Source: Antedon mediterranea
Lineage: Eukaryota > Echinodermata > Crinoidea > Comatulida > Antedonidae
Reading direction: 5' to 3'
NCBI RefSeq assembly: GCF_964355755.1
Contig: NC_092676.1
Coordinates: forward strand, 1,658,288-1,722,287
DNA length: 64,000 bases
Under the pieces are notes generated by a model. The model made no database searches. It worked only from the letters and a program-made list of their open reading frames with translations, and was not told the DNA's origin. Positions 1 to 11,300 of the stretch are shown piece by piece. Every line of letters starts with the position of its first letter. Positions within the stretch are counted from its first letter, which is position 1. Position numbers and translations under genes: made by a program.

Positions 1-3
1 AAC

Positions 4-19
4 GGCCCTTTTCAGGGCC
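4..19 (+). terminator. Histone mRNA 3' stem-loop (gene body outside window)
   Basis: A perfect 6-bp stem (GGCCCT / AGGGCC) closes a TTTC loop and is followed directly by ACCA. This is the conserved 3' end signal of replication-dependent histone mRNAs, bound by SLBP. A purine-rich stretch at about 28-45 (AAAAGAAATTTGAAAG) sits where the U7-pairing histone downstream element is expected. The coding part of the histone gene must lie just left of the window on the + strand, so the histone type cannot be told. Confidence 0.85.
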
Positions 20-45
20 ACCAAATGACAAAAGAAATTTGAAAG

Positions 46-885
46 CATTTTACTAACTATACTTATTACTAGCCTAGGCATCGTACCTACCAGGGAGGGA
101 TATAATTTATAAATATACTGTAATATTAAAATATCGTTTCTAGTTTGCACGTGTGCTGATTTAGTAAATATTTTTATTTTTCAGGATTGAAGAAGAACTG
201 CTCAGCTGCAGTGCAATAAATACAAAAATGGAGTAGGCCTAGTTTGATTGGCCAATGCAATATAGCCTTACTACTTACTGCACTACGCTAGGCTAAAAGT
301 AAATAACTATATATAGTCCTACTAGGCTGTATGAATACATTATTTGGTCGTTTTACGCTGTAATATTACTTTTATTGTATGTACTTTTTAATAAAAGGTT
401 TTTATATGGAATGTTCTCAATTTTATTTGTTTGTGCATTTAACAACTCCTGTATTACATAGGCAAACTGTTGTTAGGTTCTGTTGAATTTTTACTTCATA
501 CGTTGTTTGCAGAATTTTTCTGCCTTCTGTTTGTACTACTGTATTTATGTGTTTTATGAATAAATACCTACATATACAGTACTGTATATTAATTCCCATA
601 CACAGTACAGTGTTTCATTGGGTTTTCCCCCAGACGACCACACGCGACGATTGAAAAGGTAAAACTACAGAGGGCAGTCTTTCAGATATCTATGGAATGC
701 CACAGGGTATAGGTTGGTTCAGTAATGAACAATACTAATACTGTACTGTGTACCAAACCGCAACCGTATCTAAATCGTGTAATTGAGATTGCTGTGAGAT
801 AAACGACATCCGCCTTCCATAGAAAGATTGTTAAAGCGGGGTTTTCTGATTCAGCAAAAAAACTGAACCGAGTAGTCGGTCTGAG
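46..885. other. Intergenic: histone 3' flank to PSMG1 5' region
   Basis: AT-rich, with several AATAAA-like words (about 216, 391 and 560) and no convincing coding stretch. It should contain the PSMG1 promoter and 5'UTR, but I see no clear TATA box or initiator. A possible splice acceptor at 182-184 is followed by a short open stretch that I could not tie to any protein. Confidence 0.5.
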
Positions 886-3738
886 ATGGAATCTGCTGCA
901 TATTTTGGTGATGTTGTTAGACAAATTTCACGTGCTGTTGATGACGAAGAAGATGTTGAATTTAACGAATCCACATTGTAGGCTAGGCTCAATTGTTGTA
1001 TTTAATTCCTAGGCCTATTTAGTACAGTATTTGTTTTCTGTAGGCATGTGCCAGGCCATGTCCAATAGTTGGCCTAGGCTATCCTACCACCAGCAGGCAT
1101 TGTTCACTATGTATTTGTAGTGGCTTGTTGTACTCTAGCTGGGTATGGAACGTCAATACTGTATACAGTACTATATAATGTATGGCGCGCCACAAGTGCA
1201 TATAAAGTAACCAAGATCCACAACATAGTGCTATAACATTTTGAAAAATATATCAAACAATAGAGGGGGCTATTTAAAAATCTAAAGATATTGGCAGAAT
1301 TTATATTACTGTAGTAAACATGAGTATGATTTTATATCTGGAGGAGACTCCCATGATTACTGGGAGAGTTGTTAGTATATGCTTATTTTTTAACCAGATT
1401 TGTCTTAATTAATATTACAGACCTGTGTTAAGATGGTGTCCATCCATACGAAAACAGATTGAGGGCGGTAACCGTTTGACATGTAGTGTCCTAGTAGTGG
1501 CTGTTGGTGCAGAAGCTGTAGGTATGATCAAATTAGATCTGCATAAATATTTCATGTTTGAAACCTATTTAATCATCATCCAGACAGCTTGAGTCCCTTC
1601 CTTTACCTAAAAAAAAGAGATAAAAAATATGCAGTGACCTGATTGTCCACCATTCATTTTGGCCACCTTATTCGCCCAAAAAAACCACCATTGCTCTCTA
1701 TGACATAGCAAGTAAAGGTAGCCTAATAACCCTTGTACAGTAATCTATGCATTCATATTGATGTACATACTGACATTGTTTTTCTACAGGATTTTGCCAA
1801 GCATACTTACTACCAGAAGATCCCGAGATTCTTGGCGTCTTCTCAACCAGGATGACCACTCTGGATAAGAACAGTTTTAGTCAGAAAGCTGATTTAGATA
1901 AAACATGTTATATACACAGAATCGCAAGTAGTCCAGAAGTTCTGGTTGTTTTATGCAAATCAACTGTTGCACCTGAGCAATCATTTACATGGACAGAACA
2001 GGTGATAAACACGGACGGGACATTTTTTATCTTCATTAATGTAGTAGTATAGTACAACTGTATAAATAAATTTTAGACCTTAGACCTAACCACTAGTAAT
2101 TTGTAGGAAAACTAACTTCTATGTTTTGCATGTAAGGTGTTAGTCTGGGTTTAATATTAGTAAAAAGATAAATATTTTGGCACATATGGCATTTCATACG
2201 TATACTACTTTTGTTTTCAGACAAAAATCGAAATAAAAACAAATAAATGAATACAGAGTGGGGCAAGTCTAGTAAGGTGTATGAACCGTACTATTATAAA
2301 TCCTACAAGTTTCTTTTCAGTAAGCTGGGGTGGCATAAAAGTACAGGCCCATTAAGCTTTTTCAACAAACTTCTTTATTACCTTAGTAATAATAAAGTAA
2401 AAGTTTGTTTTGTTTTTTTATCTCTTTTCAAATTAGTTGTTTGAACACATTAAGACTGAGAACTTGTATGTCACCGTGTTATCATCCAGTTTAGTAACGG
2501 AATACCGGAGCAGTCGACTAGTGTCCGAGTTACCGACACCATTTCTACGAGCGCTTCGCTCTACCGCATATAAGGCAAAACCGCAGAGCCCATTCTTGGA
2601 ATCTCCAAATATGGTGAGCGGCTTACCAGCTGCAAGTATGTAAAAGCATTTTTGCTAAAATAATTGATTTATAAACATTTTAGTGAAAGCAACACGATTA
2701 TGATTATTACATAATTGAACTGCAATGTTAGGTTTTCAATATTACAGTATACAAATGAATGTTTATTAGCTGAATGGTGAGAATATTTCATGATTTGAAA
2801 AATTCAGTCCTCTAACGAAATGGAGCCTAGTTAAATATACCTTTCCGGCATGTGATGCATAATTATTCAATCAAATTGCCAGAATACAATCAGGTGTGTT
2901 ATAATAAGTATATATTTTTCCCATCCTCGCAGTTCTTAATCACTGTCAGATACAGTCCATAGCAGCTGTGTTGTATGTATCTTTCGTTGACTCACCACAT
3001 GTGGACGTGGACTCTATGAAAGTATTCCAGCCGGTGCTAAGTGCAACACCTGTCAAACACCTTGTACAGGTATAATTATTCATTCTAAATATTTCACCTG
3101 GGTAGCTATTTAGTCTGGTTGGTACCATATATAGATAAAATAATAATAATAATAAAATCTAAACATGATATTAACACTAATAAAAGATGATTTGACCAAT
3201 GGTCATAGCCAAAGCTAATGTTAAGTGCAGAATGAACATTATCAAAATGCCTCGTCTAAACTACTTATGCAAGCCCCCTAAGTCAATCAATTTAAGTAGA
3301 GACTTAAGTCAAGACACCTAACCTAATAATAGGCACTAGCCTGAATTTATTCCATCAAACAATAAGTGTATGTTTACTGTATAATAAAAAAAAAAGCCCA
3401 ACCGTATTAATGTGTTAAAATATGACAAAAGCTGGTAATTATTTTTACCAGGTGGCATGTTGAAAGTGGTTAAAAACAATTGATGTTAACTACATGATGT
3501 AATTGGTTTTATTTTTGGATTAACAAAGAGACAAAAACTGATATTTTAGAAAGCTTTGTATAGTAATCACCAAGTCGTACCGCAATCCCTTCACCATTTA
3601 CAATGTTGTAGACTTGTTTTCAATTATTGCAAGTATTAATTTAAGGTTGCCTTTCTTTTTCAGCCTGGACCAGAAGCATCTGACAGGCTCAAGAAATTTG
3701 TAGAAGTTCACCTAAACACAATCAACTTGTACACATGA
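886..3738 (+). CDS. PSMG1: Proteasome assembly chaperone 1 (PAC1), six coding exons
   Basis: Coding exons are 886-977, 1421-1521, 1790-2001, 2437-2635, 2933-3069 and 3664-3738. All junctions are GT/AG and keep phase, giving 271 residues; human PAC1 has 288. PAC1 pairs with PAC2 and scaffolds alpha-ring assembly of the 20S proteasome in the cytosol. Recognition rests on an N-terminus with a short acidic stretch (VDDEEDVE), the strongly conserved block LPTPFLRALR in exon 4 followed by PNMVSGLPAA, a middle segment AAVLYVSFVD in exon 5, and the terminal NLYT, which matches the family's NIYT-type C-terminal motif. The C-terminal HbYX-like tail of PAC chaperones contacts the alpha ring. It lies tail to tail with LCA5. 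Candidate poly(A) signals lie near 4120 and 4180. Confidence 0.93.
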
Positions 3739-3974
3739 CCAAAGGTCACCTGCAAAAATAACTAACATAGTGAACGCAAGTGTTAACTAACTTAGTGAAC
3801 GCAAGTGTTACCTAACTAACATAGTGAACACAAGCTTCAAATATAATTTTCATAAGTCATAAGAGTCATAATGTCCTTACAATCAGTAGATAGAACCCCA
3901 AGGTAACACCTTGGTGCCCAAAAAGTGTCCCTTAATAAAATATCTATCATTTCTTTCACCAGTGTCCCCTTAAT

Positions 3975-4010
3975 CATAGAGATATTATAGTTCACTATAA
4001 TATCTCTATG
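3975..4010. repeat. Perfect 17-bp-arm palindrome
   Basis: The arms CATAGAGATATTATAGT and its exact complement are separated by TC. It lies in the PSMG1 3' flank. It could fold as a hairpin in a readthrough transcript. No family assignment. Confidence 0.8.
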
Positions 4011-4527
4011 CCTTAATAGGGATGTCCCAATGTATTTTAATTGTATTAAAGAGGGCCCCTGAATATCAGTTAACCCACTGGGCTAAACTGGAAGGGTTAC
4101 CCTCTTTAAAGATGGTTGAAATAAAAAAAAGCCAAATGCTGATTGATATAGTACTGTATCTTCTGTATCGTGCTGTCCAATAAACAACTACAAAAAACCT
4201 GACTATTTAAACATCAGACAGCCTTGGTATTGTATGTTATCAAAGGACAATTGTGTAACCAGTTGATTGACATAGTATTACATGTTCCACTAAATGACTA
4301 CTGATAATGTGTTTATAAATTCTGTGAAGCTGTTTTGTGTATTTTTCAATAAAATAAACAATTAAATATTCGTTCGTTTGGTTATTGTTGCAATGTAAAT
4401 AAAAGATTAAAAAAACCATACCTTTATTGGAAGCCACTTTTAATTTAAGTTATTATTAATGTACAATGTATTAAGTATGTACAGATAATTTTACAGACAA
4501 AAGGATTGGTTGTGATAAATAGAATAA

Positions 4528-4650
4528 GTTCAAATAGACACATAATTATATGTTCAAATAGACACATATAAGTTCAAATAGACACATATAAGTTCAAATA
4601 GACACATAATTATATGTTCAAATAGGCACATATAAGTTCAAATAGACACC
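4528..4650. repeat. Short tandem repeat, GTTCAAATAGACACATA unit
   Basis: Six near-identical units of 20-25 bp, differing in the spacer (ATA versus ATTATAT) between the GTTCAAATAGACACATA cores. Confidence 0.85.
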
Positions 4651-4837
4651 CACTTACTGTATAGACATATTTGGCAAATATACATTTTTTACGAATTGGA
4701 CAAAACATAGTAAACCCCAGGTTAACTCAGATGCTATGTATTTTTCATTTTCTATCGATACAAATTTATTGAAAAGTGGGGTGGGTGGAGTCAACAAAGG
4801 CTTTTAATTCCCCCGATTTCTGTTTTTTTTTAAATAT

Positions 4838-5118
4838 GCCATTTTAATGTCACATAATAGTTATCCAAAATAAAAAAATAATGTATTTACCTGAAAAAAC
4901 TGTAATTTAAAGCAAAAAATAGTCAAATTGGCTGCCAGCCAATAGGTTTTTGGTTGAATTTGACCATTTATTTTGTCGTTTTATATAAGAAAACATTTTT
5001 ATTTTATTTTTTTATGGAAGGAATTAAATTGATTAAAACTACAAAATAACCTATTCAAAGTCTGAATAAATTAATCTTCATTTTTCATGTTTTTGGGGAA
5101 CAATACATCTTTAAAGTT
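4838..5118. mobile_element. Dispersed non-autonomous repeat (family E), copy 1
   Basis: The segment running from the TCACATAATAGTTATCC word to GGAACAATACATCTTT recurs at about 49855-50100 and, inverted and with both ends, at 59593-59946. The shared core includes GTCAAATTGGCTGCCAG. The longest copy starts and ends with forms of AAAGATGTNTTGT, so this looks like a MITE with short inverted termini. Class unknown. Confidence 0.55.
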
Positions 5119-5357
5119 TTTTCTGAGACTGAGAGAGAAACTAGATGACCTAGCTACTATTACTAAATAAAAGGTCATATTACACATTTAGATAGTCTAG
5201 CTTTATTTTACAATGGCATATTAAAAACATTCTGTATTTAAAATTTAAAAAATACCATAAAATAGTGATTTGTAAATAATGATTTATGAACAATATATTC
5301 AAGGTGATTGTGTAATCAAGATTAATTTATTTTAATAATTGAAATATTTAATTATAT

Positions 5358-8300
5358 TTATAGAAGAACCTCTTCTAGGTTGTCTTCAAAATCGTCGACT
5401 TCATTTACAGCTAATTTCCCAATAATTGGAGACTTTTTTTCAGCACCAAATAAGGAGTTATCGACCCCTACTGCCCTTCGACCTGTCTTGACACCACCAG
5501 TTTCTTTGCCACTATCAACGCCACTATCCCATGGAAACGCACTTTTATCCTTAATTGGTTTTGCTTTAGTGTTGGAGCTAAGTACGTCATCATTGTCTGA
5601 CGAACCGTTTGAGTCTCCTTTACTAAATAGATTAGCAAGTAAGTCCGACTTCTTATCATTCGCGTACCCATTAGCAACTGGCTTATCCGGTTTCTTTTTC
5701 GTACTAGCTCCTTTACTGAATGTCGGTGCGTAGCTACCAAATGCGAGATCCTCATCATCTTCTTTTTGCAATGAGGCCGTAGAACCTAGCCCGTGCGATG
5801 GCCGACCATTGTGCAAATTTTCAACTGGATCTGTGAATTTGTAATTTTTGCGACTTCTACCTGATTCTGGTTTCTCGTTTTTCTGATCAATTTCTCTCAT
5901 TTTTGCTAAGAGTTCTTCCTTCTTTCTTTTAGCTTCTTCTTTCTCTCTATTTACTCGTTCCAATTCCGATTTTCTTTCTGCAAGATAATTTAACAACATT
6001 TTTGTTTAACATTAACATTTTGAATCCTTCATAACATCAACAAAAGTTAGAAAAAGGTTAAAGTTAGTGGAAGTGATTAAAAATGAAGTACAAATGTCAT
6101 TTAAAAGTTTGAGTCTATTTTATGACAGGTTTTAATGCTGTCTACACTATCAAACTTTATGTGACAACAAAATGTGATGTGCCCATATATGGACGTTATG
6201 TCATATCACTACTATATTTGAGCATATCACTGCCAGATTTGACACAACACACTTTTTTTGTCAAACTAGTTTGATAGTGTGGACAGAGCTTAACATGAAA
6301 TAGTGTGGACAGAGCTTAAGAGTATGAAGCATGCTTTATGTGTGCAGGAAACATGAAGTATTAACAGTTAGGTTGAAGGTTTAAATTTAGAAATGTACTG
6401 TACACTGATAACAAAATACAGTGTACAAATACATCATTATTTTATTGCAGTAAACAATACCAATACTGCAGTAAATGTAGTATTGTTTGTAGTACTGTAG
6501 TAGTATCAATGAATACATCCCCAAGCAATGTTGTTTCACCTTTGTTGTTTGCTATTGCATTGTTTCCATTGTGCATCAGCGTTTGATTGAATTCTTCCTC
6601 AAAAACCTTTCCATTATTTGAGAATGTACTTGGATTGTAAGTCGGCTTTTGAGTGGTCTCCTCTCCAAGCACCTTCCCTCCCAACGGCCTGCTCCTTTTC
6701 TCGGCGCTTGAACTCCGTTCCGAATATTCCTGCAGACCTCGCACGCTATTTACCGCATAGGAGTTCTGATTTTTCTTTGGCTTATTAGAGCCAAAATATG
6801 GGACATTATCATCATCATCAGACGTCGTGAATAAAGATGAATTTTTAGGAAAAGAGTTGGGTTTATTTGCAGCAGTGTCTAGCAAGAAAAAGTGCAGAAT
6901 AGAACAGAAATGTAAACAGCTAAATACATAGAATCTAAAGCTCTGTCTACACTATCAAACTTGTGCCCATATATGGACATGATGTCATATCACTACCATA
7001 TTTGGGCATATATTTTTTGTCAAACTAGTTTGATAGTGTAGGCAGAGCTTTAGGGAAGGTTCAAACTTGGGGGTGGATCCAGGATTTTTTTTAATGGGGG
7101 AGCGCTAACATATAATATTATTAGGCTGTCAAAAAAAGATGTCAAAAAGCAGTTCATTTTTAGCTGTCAAAGATTGGGTTGGGGTGGGGAGTGCACACAC
7201 TGGATCTGCCCCTGAGACAGACACTGATCTACTACTACTATAGATATAATATTATAAATGAACAGATCATTCTATTTTGACATTTTTATAATTTAAAAAA
7301 ATAAAGAAAAATGACCATACCTTCTTCAAGTCTTTGCTTTTCCTGTATGAAAATGAAAAATAAAATAATATTAATTATTGGAATGTTATCTACAGTATTA
7401 TTACATTATTAGACTATAAATTAGTATAGAAACATTGAGAATACATGCATTACTATGTTATCACATTAATGTATAGTTAGTAAGTATGCAACATTAAAAA
7501 ATAATATAATGATCATGATGATATAATGGAGAATATTATATAAAATATATAAAAACACATGAAAGTAAACACAAAGTGCAAACACACAGACATGACTATA
7601 CAGAATACTTTCTAGTAAATAAACAAAAGCACGTCGTAGAAAATATGTACCATATTAGAATTGCTTGAATTAGTTGTTTTTATCTCACTAAACCAGCTCG
7701 GTTTGTCTTTCCTCACCAAAGATGGCTTCGTTTCTGGCGAATTTCTTTTAGTTACCAAGTTATTTGTCTGTTTTGCGTCAACTTCAAGTGTTTGTTGAGG
7801 AAGAGCCATAGACTGTGCATTGCTACTGAGTGTGAGAGGTTTTGCGTTGACTTTAAGTGATTGTTGAGGAGGCTGAGCCATAGACTGTGCATTGAGTGCA
7901 AGAGGCTTTGCGTTGACTTTAAGTGATTGTTGAGGAGGCTGAGCCATAGACTGTGCATTGAGTGCAAGAGGCCTAGCAAGATTACTGGGTTTCTTAATAG
8001 AGGCAAATGATGGTACATAACCCTGATGAAAAATGAAAGAGACAAAACATGTGCAAGCGTGACAAACAATTAGCGGTGAAAACAAGTAAAAATGATCAAA
8101 TAAGCTAAAGTTAAATATTAAAGAAAGAAAGAAGTATCACAAAGATTGAAAAATACCTCAAATTCTCCATATTGTATACAGTAGGGCTAAAGCTTGGTTC
8201 CCACTAGGACGTAAACCACAATGCAAACAATTGACCAATCAAAAGCGATGGATCATTCGAACTGTCGCTTGTCATTGGTCAACTCACTTGCGTTGCGGTT

Positions 8301-11300
8301 TACGTCCTTGCGTTACGTCCTAGTGGGAACCAAGCTTAAGGGGCCCAATGTCATCACATCACAGTGCTATAACAATGCTATAACAACAGCAGTGAATTGG
8401 AAGTTAATTTGACTTCAGAATGTTGCAATCTGGGACAAGGTTTAGCAATGAAATATGGAGAATGAGGCTGATTAGTATTTAACAATTAGAAGAACAAAGA
8501 AGACCTTTAGGAATTGTGAAGCATGTTAGAGTTAGTTAAGTGAAACATTACAACAGAAATTTTAAAAACAAATTACATAAATGAAACAAATAAGAATAAA
8601 GGCCCATTTACACTAGGGCGGTAACGATCGACGATAAATAGATAAACATACATTTTTCTTGGATAAAACGAAAGAAATTATTTGAAATAACATTTTGTTT
8701 AAATCCAATCAAATGACGTCATGATCAATAAAAGCAATAACATCGTTCTATCATGACGTCATTTGATTGGACGTGTGGAAATATTATTTTCATCAAAGGC
8801 AGCATAGGTGATAATCCTATAGTTCTAGGATGAAACCTTTTTTAAATTCTTTTTGTTTTAGGTATGAAAAATGCTTATTTATATTTTTATTGTCGATCGT
8901 TATCGCCCTAGTGTAAATGGGCCTTAAGCATATTAAGTTTTAACATCAATATTTAAAAAATAATAATATTGAAATTAAGAATTTAATATAATAAAACATG
9001 AAAGCTAATCTGTGTTAATGTTAGTGAATAATATTGTAAACGGAAAAATGGTAACTTTTGATTCCAACACTGAAACATTTTCGTCTATTGACTGCAGACT
9101 TCTTCAGTGAAAACGGGTCATCCTGCTGAAGAAGTCTGCAATAGTAGAGGAACAGTTTGACGAAGGTGGTGATCTAAAGTTTCAATTTTTCCCTTCAGTA
9201 TAAATAAAACATTTAATTCTTCCACTTATTATAGCACACATTATACACACATTAAACAAGAAATTCTGATTAGTTTTGTAATCAAGTTCTTAATTTAGAT
9301 TATAATATGTTTTCATTATTAAAGTTGTGACGTCCTTGTTTTGATTAAAAATAACCATTTTGCGTATTAAGCTGTAGAAAATGATGTTGCTATGGAAACA
9401 GTTATTAAATGTATTCCTCTTGTATTTTGTAAACATGTTATTACTGTGGTAAGAATATGCACAAACTGTACATTTACATTATAATATGCAATCAAAATGA
9501 AACAAATGATTTATTTATAGTCAATCCAGGAATAAATCAGAATTATAGTTTAACAAACTATTCGACATGTGCTTGGTGATTGTGACAAATTGTAGGTGAC
9601 AAAAACTTACTGTTACTGTTAGTTCACAATTTACCTGATAATGATATCGAATCTGTTTGATGTAAAGAATATGTTATTGTACCAACCTGATTGGCTTCTT
9701 CCTTTTTCAATCTTAGCCTTTCTTCTTCTCTTTTTAATCTATTTTCTTCTTCTTTCTCTCTTGCTAACTCCTCTTTCTTTCTATTTTGTTCTTCCTCCTT
9801 CATTCGTTGTTGTTCCTCTCTACGTTTTTTTGCCATTGCTAAACTTTTCATCACGTCATCTTGATCGTCTTTCTTTTCTTTTTCTTTCAGTTGAATACCA
9901 AAGTCCAGCTGCTGTAAAATAAGTTCATGTTCGTTTAACTCTCTCTTTTCTTCAACGGGAAGTACCCTTTTCCCCTTTTCTTCAACGGGAGTTTTCTTTT
10001 CTTTCTCTACCGTCTTTTTCTCGTAAATCTGCTGACGGATTTCAGCGGAAGAAGCTCTCTTCGGTGCTTCTGGCGGATGCGGATTCGGAACCAAGTTTTC
10101 CGTCAACGTTGATTTATCAACCATCATATGTCTCGGTGACGTTGGTGACTTTGAGGTTTTTAATTTCACAGGTGGTTTGATCACTCTGTGACTGTAAATG
10201 TTTCTAATATCAAGTTCTTTATCTTTTTCCTAAAAAATAAATATATACATGTTTCGCAATAATAAATGATAGGTTTTTAAAATAGATTCTTCTGCTATTA
10301 TTAAAAACCTAGCTTCACTCAATCAATTTCCCTAAACCTCTGTCAACACTATCAAACAAGTTTGGCAAAAAAAGTGTGATGTACCCAAATATGGTATTGA
10401 TATGACATCATTTTCATTATGGGCACATCACATTTTTTTGTCACATAAAGTTTGATAGTGTAGACAGAGCTTTACACTTTGTCTCAAAATTAAGAGAAGC
10501 TACAATGTGTTTGTGTAATCAGCGATTAAAATAATCTTCTTACCCTGAGTTGCACTTGTAATCGTTCATTCTCCATCTCTAAAGTCGCATTTTGACCTTT
10601 CAACTCTTGTTCCCGAGTTTTAACCTCATTCATATGATGATTTTGATTTTTACGAATGTTTTCTATATATCGCTCCAATTCCTGGAAGGTAATAGAGAAG
10701 ACTAATCATTTAGTGCGGAACACAAAAAATGTAGAAACCCATCTAGTACACCTCAGATCTGCCTGAGAATGGTACAGTGAAATTGAATAACTCCTTAACA
10801 TTTAAAATTATTGAGAGATACCATCACTCTAAAGGTCAAATTTAGGATGTCTATTCACACCCAGACTTCATCTGAGTGTGAATAGACATCTTAAATATTA
10901 GCTTCATTGTGCCTGACTGGAATGCAGTACTTACAGTTATTCTTTTCTCCTTTTCAAAAATGTGCTCCGATTGTTTCTCTAATTTATGTTGTAATGAGTC
11001 TCTTTCTAGTAGATGTTTATCTCCGGCGACTTTCTTCATTTTTCTCAAATCTGCTTGTAATTTACAAAGTTCTTCGTGTTGTTCCTTCAACTGTTTATCC
11101 TTCATCCTATCTCTATCTTTATATTTTCTTACACGTTGGTGTAATGAGTCAATCTCCGCACTATGTTTGCGTAAAAGTTCTGGAAGCTCGCTTTCCGTGC
11201 CCTCAAACTTGTCTAACGCACGCTCTTGTTTTCTTTGCAGCTGTTTTAAAAGGCGGATCTCACGGACTGACTCTTCGTATTTTTGTTTTACTTCGTCATT

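Larger units (their letters stand above)
3739..5357. other. Convergent 3' spacer between PSMG1 and LCA5
   Basis: No gene seen. It holds the PSMG1 3'UTR, short direct repeats of about 27-30 bp at 3756-3832 (a unit ending GTGAACGCAAGTGTTA), the palindrome at 3975-4010, a 20-25-bp tandem repeat at 4528-4650 and a dispersed repeat at 4838-5118. Confidence 0.6.

Noticed and set aside
185-240. Possible terminal exon of an upstream gene (acceptor TTTTTCAG, then a short open frame)
   Set aside because: Only about 16 codons, no homology recognised, and the adjacent histone stem-loop already explains the left edge.
9060-9145. Inverted GCAGACTTCTTCAG pair in an LCA5 intron as a MITE
   Set aside because: Only a 15-bp inverted pair with no terminal duplication; more like part of a retroelement end, so not called.
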